A stretch of DNA of 22,367 bases, taken from a virus. The DNA lies in the IMG/VR virus record IMGVR_UViG_3300037567_001121, positions 1-22,367 of that record; one strand, written 5' to 3'. The notes under the pieces are model-generated. The model saw nothing but the letters and a program-made list of their open reading frames with translations, had not been told where the DNA came from and ran no database searches. The translations under genes and the position numbers were made by a program. Shown here piece after piece: positions 15,001 through 18,000 of this stretch (its first letter is position 1; each line of letters opens with the position of its first letter).

Positions 15001-18000
15001 TTTCCGAATTCTATGTTACTTACGCAGGTAACCTGGCACATGTGACATCTCTGGCAACAGAAACAAATTGGATTCTGGATAAGACTAAGGAGTATGTGAA
15101 GCGTGCAATTCGTGGTCAGATTATCGCAAATAATTCTGGTTATGAGATTGCTCAAAACTTCTCCAATGCAGTCCCCAAACCCACTACGGTGCTTCTGCCA
15201 TCATCACCAGACACAGGTATTGAGATCGGTGGAACATATGCTCAGAATCCTACACGCACGTTTACTAATGGCGTTATCGATATCGATAACTCATCCAGCT
15301 CCACAACTGGTCAAACCATCGATGAGGATTTGACTTGCAGTTGTGTTACGGTCCTCCCTGCAGGCACACCTGCTGATGGCGTCCTCTGGGAAGGTGGTGG
15401 TAGTGGATATGGATCCTACATCGGCATCAGAGACAGCGGCACATATCTGAGACTTCGTGCTGGTGATGGCGGCAACTCTTTTGCTGGCGGCACTACAACT
15501 TACACTGATACTGGTCTTGCACTTCTCGACGTGGCAGTTTCTAGTCTGTCAGTCTACTTCGATGGTAATGAGCACGAGATCACTTGGGAGATTAGAGTTG
15601 GCGGCACTGCTGCTGCTGGTGCTGGTCGTGTCAAACTCTGGATTGATGGTAACGAAATCGGATCTGCTGAAACTCCTGGTGCAGGCACCTTTACTGGTCT
15701 TGGTGCTGGCACTGGCGCATGGTCAGATGGTAATGTGGGTGGTTTTGCTGCTACGGCAGGTGCTGTGCCATCGGGTGAATCAACAACAGCATGGGCATAT
15801 GCAACAGGAGATCTTACATACTATAGATCACGTCTAGTCGATCCTGGTTATACAGGACTTGAGTCTGATGATGTTGCTGCGAGAATTGATTCTCTGATGC
15901 TTCTGGTCACAGATGCAATTTCCAACCCTAGTAATGTTACTAATCGCACGAGCACCCTTCCCTGGATTTGGCCCGTTAAGTATACCCCTGAAGTTTGTGT
16001 AAGAGATCTTACAACTACATTTGACAGCAGTGCTGCTGAGATGAATCAATCATGTAATGAAGTTGCTTCTGCCATCGATACCTTGATGAGCATCTATATT
16101 AATACCATTGAAAACGCAGCAAACAACAATACTAACTATCTCACGGGTGTTGCTAGGACTACAAGGTCTAGTGCATATACCAATAGCATCTATCAGGAAG
16201 GCACATGTGCTGACGTAGGATCTGCAATTGAAACTCTGTTTGATCTGATGAGTAATACTCTCGGACATGGCAGGAATACCGACAAGATGATAGCAACTAT
16301 GCTTCTCTTCAATGAGAATGCAATTGCTACCAGAGCATACGATGCAACTCTTGCATATTACGGGACAACTGCTATGACAGTTGACTTCTGTAAGGATATC
16401 ATTAAGGCAATTCGTTATGACATGGTTACAGGTGGTAACGCAGGTGCGTTTGGACTTACCCAAAACTGGTTTGATGGTGAAGGCAACTTTATCGCCTTCC
16501 AAGATGTCCTTAGATCACATCTAATATATGCTAATACACGCGTACGCGAGTATGTGAAGAGTGTCTTGTATCAGTTGACAACAGATCCTGGTTGGGCAAA
16601 CTATACAACATACAATGCAGCAGTTGGTGAGACTCTTGATTACAACAGAGAAGCATCTGAGTTTATTATTGACTCCTCGATTAACTGTGTTGAATATTCA
16701 CTAGAGACTTCCAAATTCCCAACTGAGGGAAGTGTAACATTCATTCCTAGCTCCGATTGCCAAAACTTCAAGCGTCTATATGAAACGGGCGAAGATTATA
16801 ATACCGATCCAGCATTGGTATCACTTACGCCTGTTGTGCCAGTTGGTTTCGACCGTGCTGAGTATAGAATCAGAATCAATCGCGTTAACTCTTTCAGAAG
16901 AGGCGATATCCTGCAATACATCCCAGCATCTACGAATTCTGTCAAGGCATTCACAAATCAATCTTATTGGTATGTGATGACTGCTACCTCACAGTGGTTT
17001 GAAGTTGGTGCTCACTACATTCACGATGGTAGATTCAGACAACTTGAAGTTGATCTTTCCAATAATGGATCACAGATCTTCGCAGTCGTCAGACGCAGTG
17101 GAATCACAAGAAATACTATCTCGTATCCTTCTGATCCATCACAAACCCCAATCCAAGGTGGATTCAATCCTGCTGATGTTATCTACGGCACAACGTCAGA
17201 GTCTAGCTCTGAGGTTGCATCTCTCGTACTCAACCAAGCGAAGATCAAGCGTCTGTATGAGCGTTATGACTTAACCAACGTCAGTTCGACTCTGGGTGTT
17301 TATGAAAACTTCCTCAATGGCGAGCAAGTATTTGTCCAAGGCACGCCTTCTATCACCGCCACCGTCCTGCAGACAACTAAGACTGCAAATGATGGCACCA
17401 ACTTCCTCAACCTGACTACAGTCGCTGGAGTTATTAACAACGGTGCAATTCTTGAGGGTCTCGATTCTGGCACGACTGCTGAGGTTGTCTCACATGACGA
17501 TCGCATGTTGGTCAATGTCCAGAGAGGTGCTTTCGCACAAGGTGACTGGTTGTTTGATAAGAATACTTCTACAGAAGCATATGCTAATCAATATGAAAAC
17601 GCTTCAGGATCCCTTACGGGCAATGAAGGTGGTCGCATCACAATCGATGTTGAGACAATTGATTCACCATGGGAAGCAGGCGATGTTATCTACGGCAGTG
17701 TTACTGACTACATCCTTGATATTAAGGGTCTATCAGGCACACAGATTCAACTCAACCAATACATCCATGGCACCAGCATCATTCAACTTGAGTTGGGACC
17801 AGCAATTATTGATACTGGAGTCTCCGACACATTCCGTGTGGGCGATGAGATTAATCTCTTGCAAGGCACCACGATCAAAGAGCCTGGTTTCAAGGCAACT
17901 GTCACCAAGTATGTAAATGGATTGAATGCAGATCCTGCAGATCCCAACTATGGAATTCATAGATTGTGGATTGGTAATCTGATCCCCGCAGTCAATGGTC

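Noticed and set aside
16545-16556. Palindrome acgcgtacgcg as a regulatory site
   Set aside because: It lies inside the coding frame (TRVRE) and is a single short occurrence with no associated promoter.
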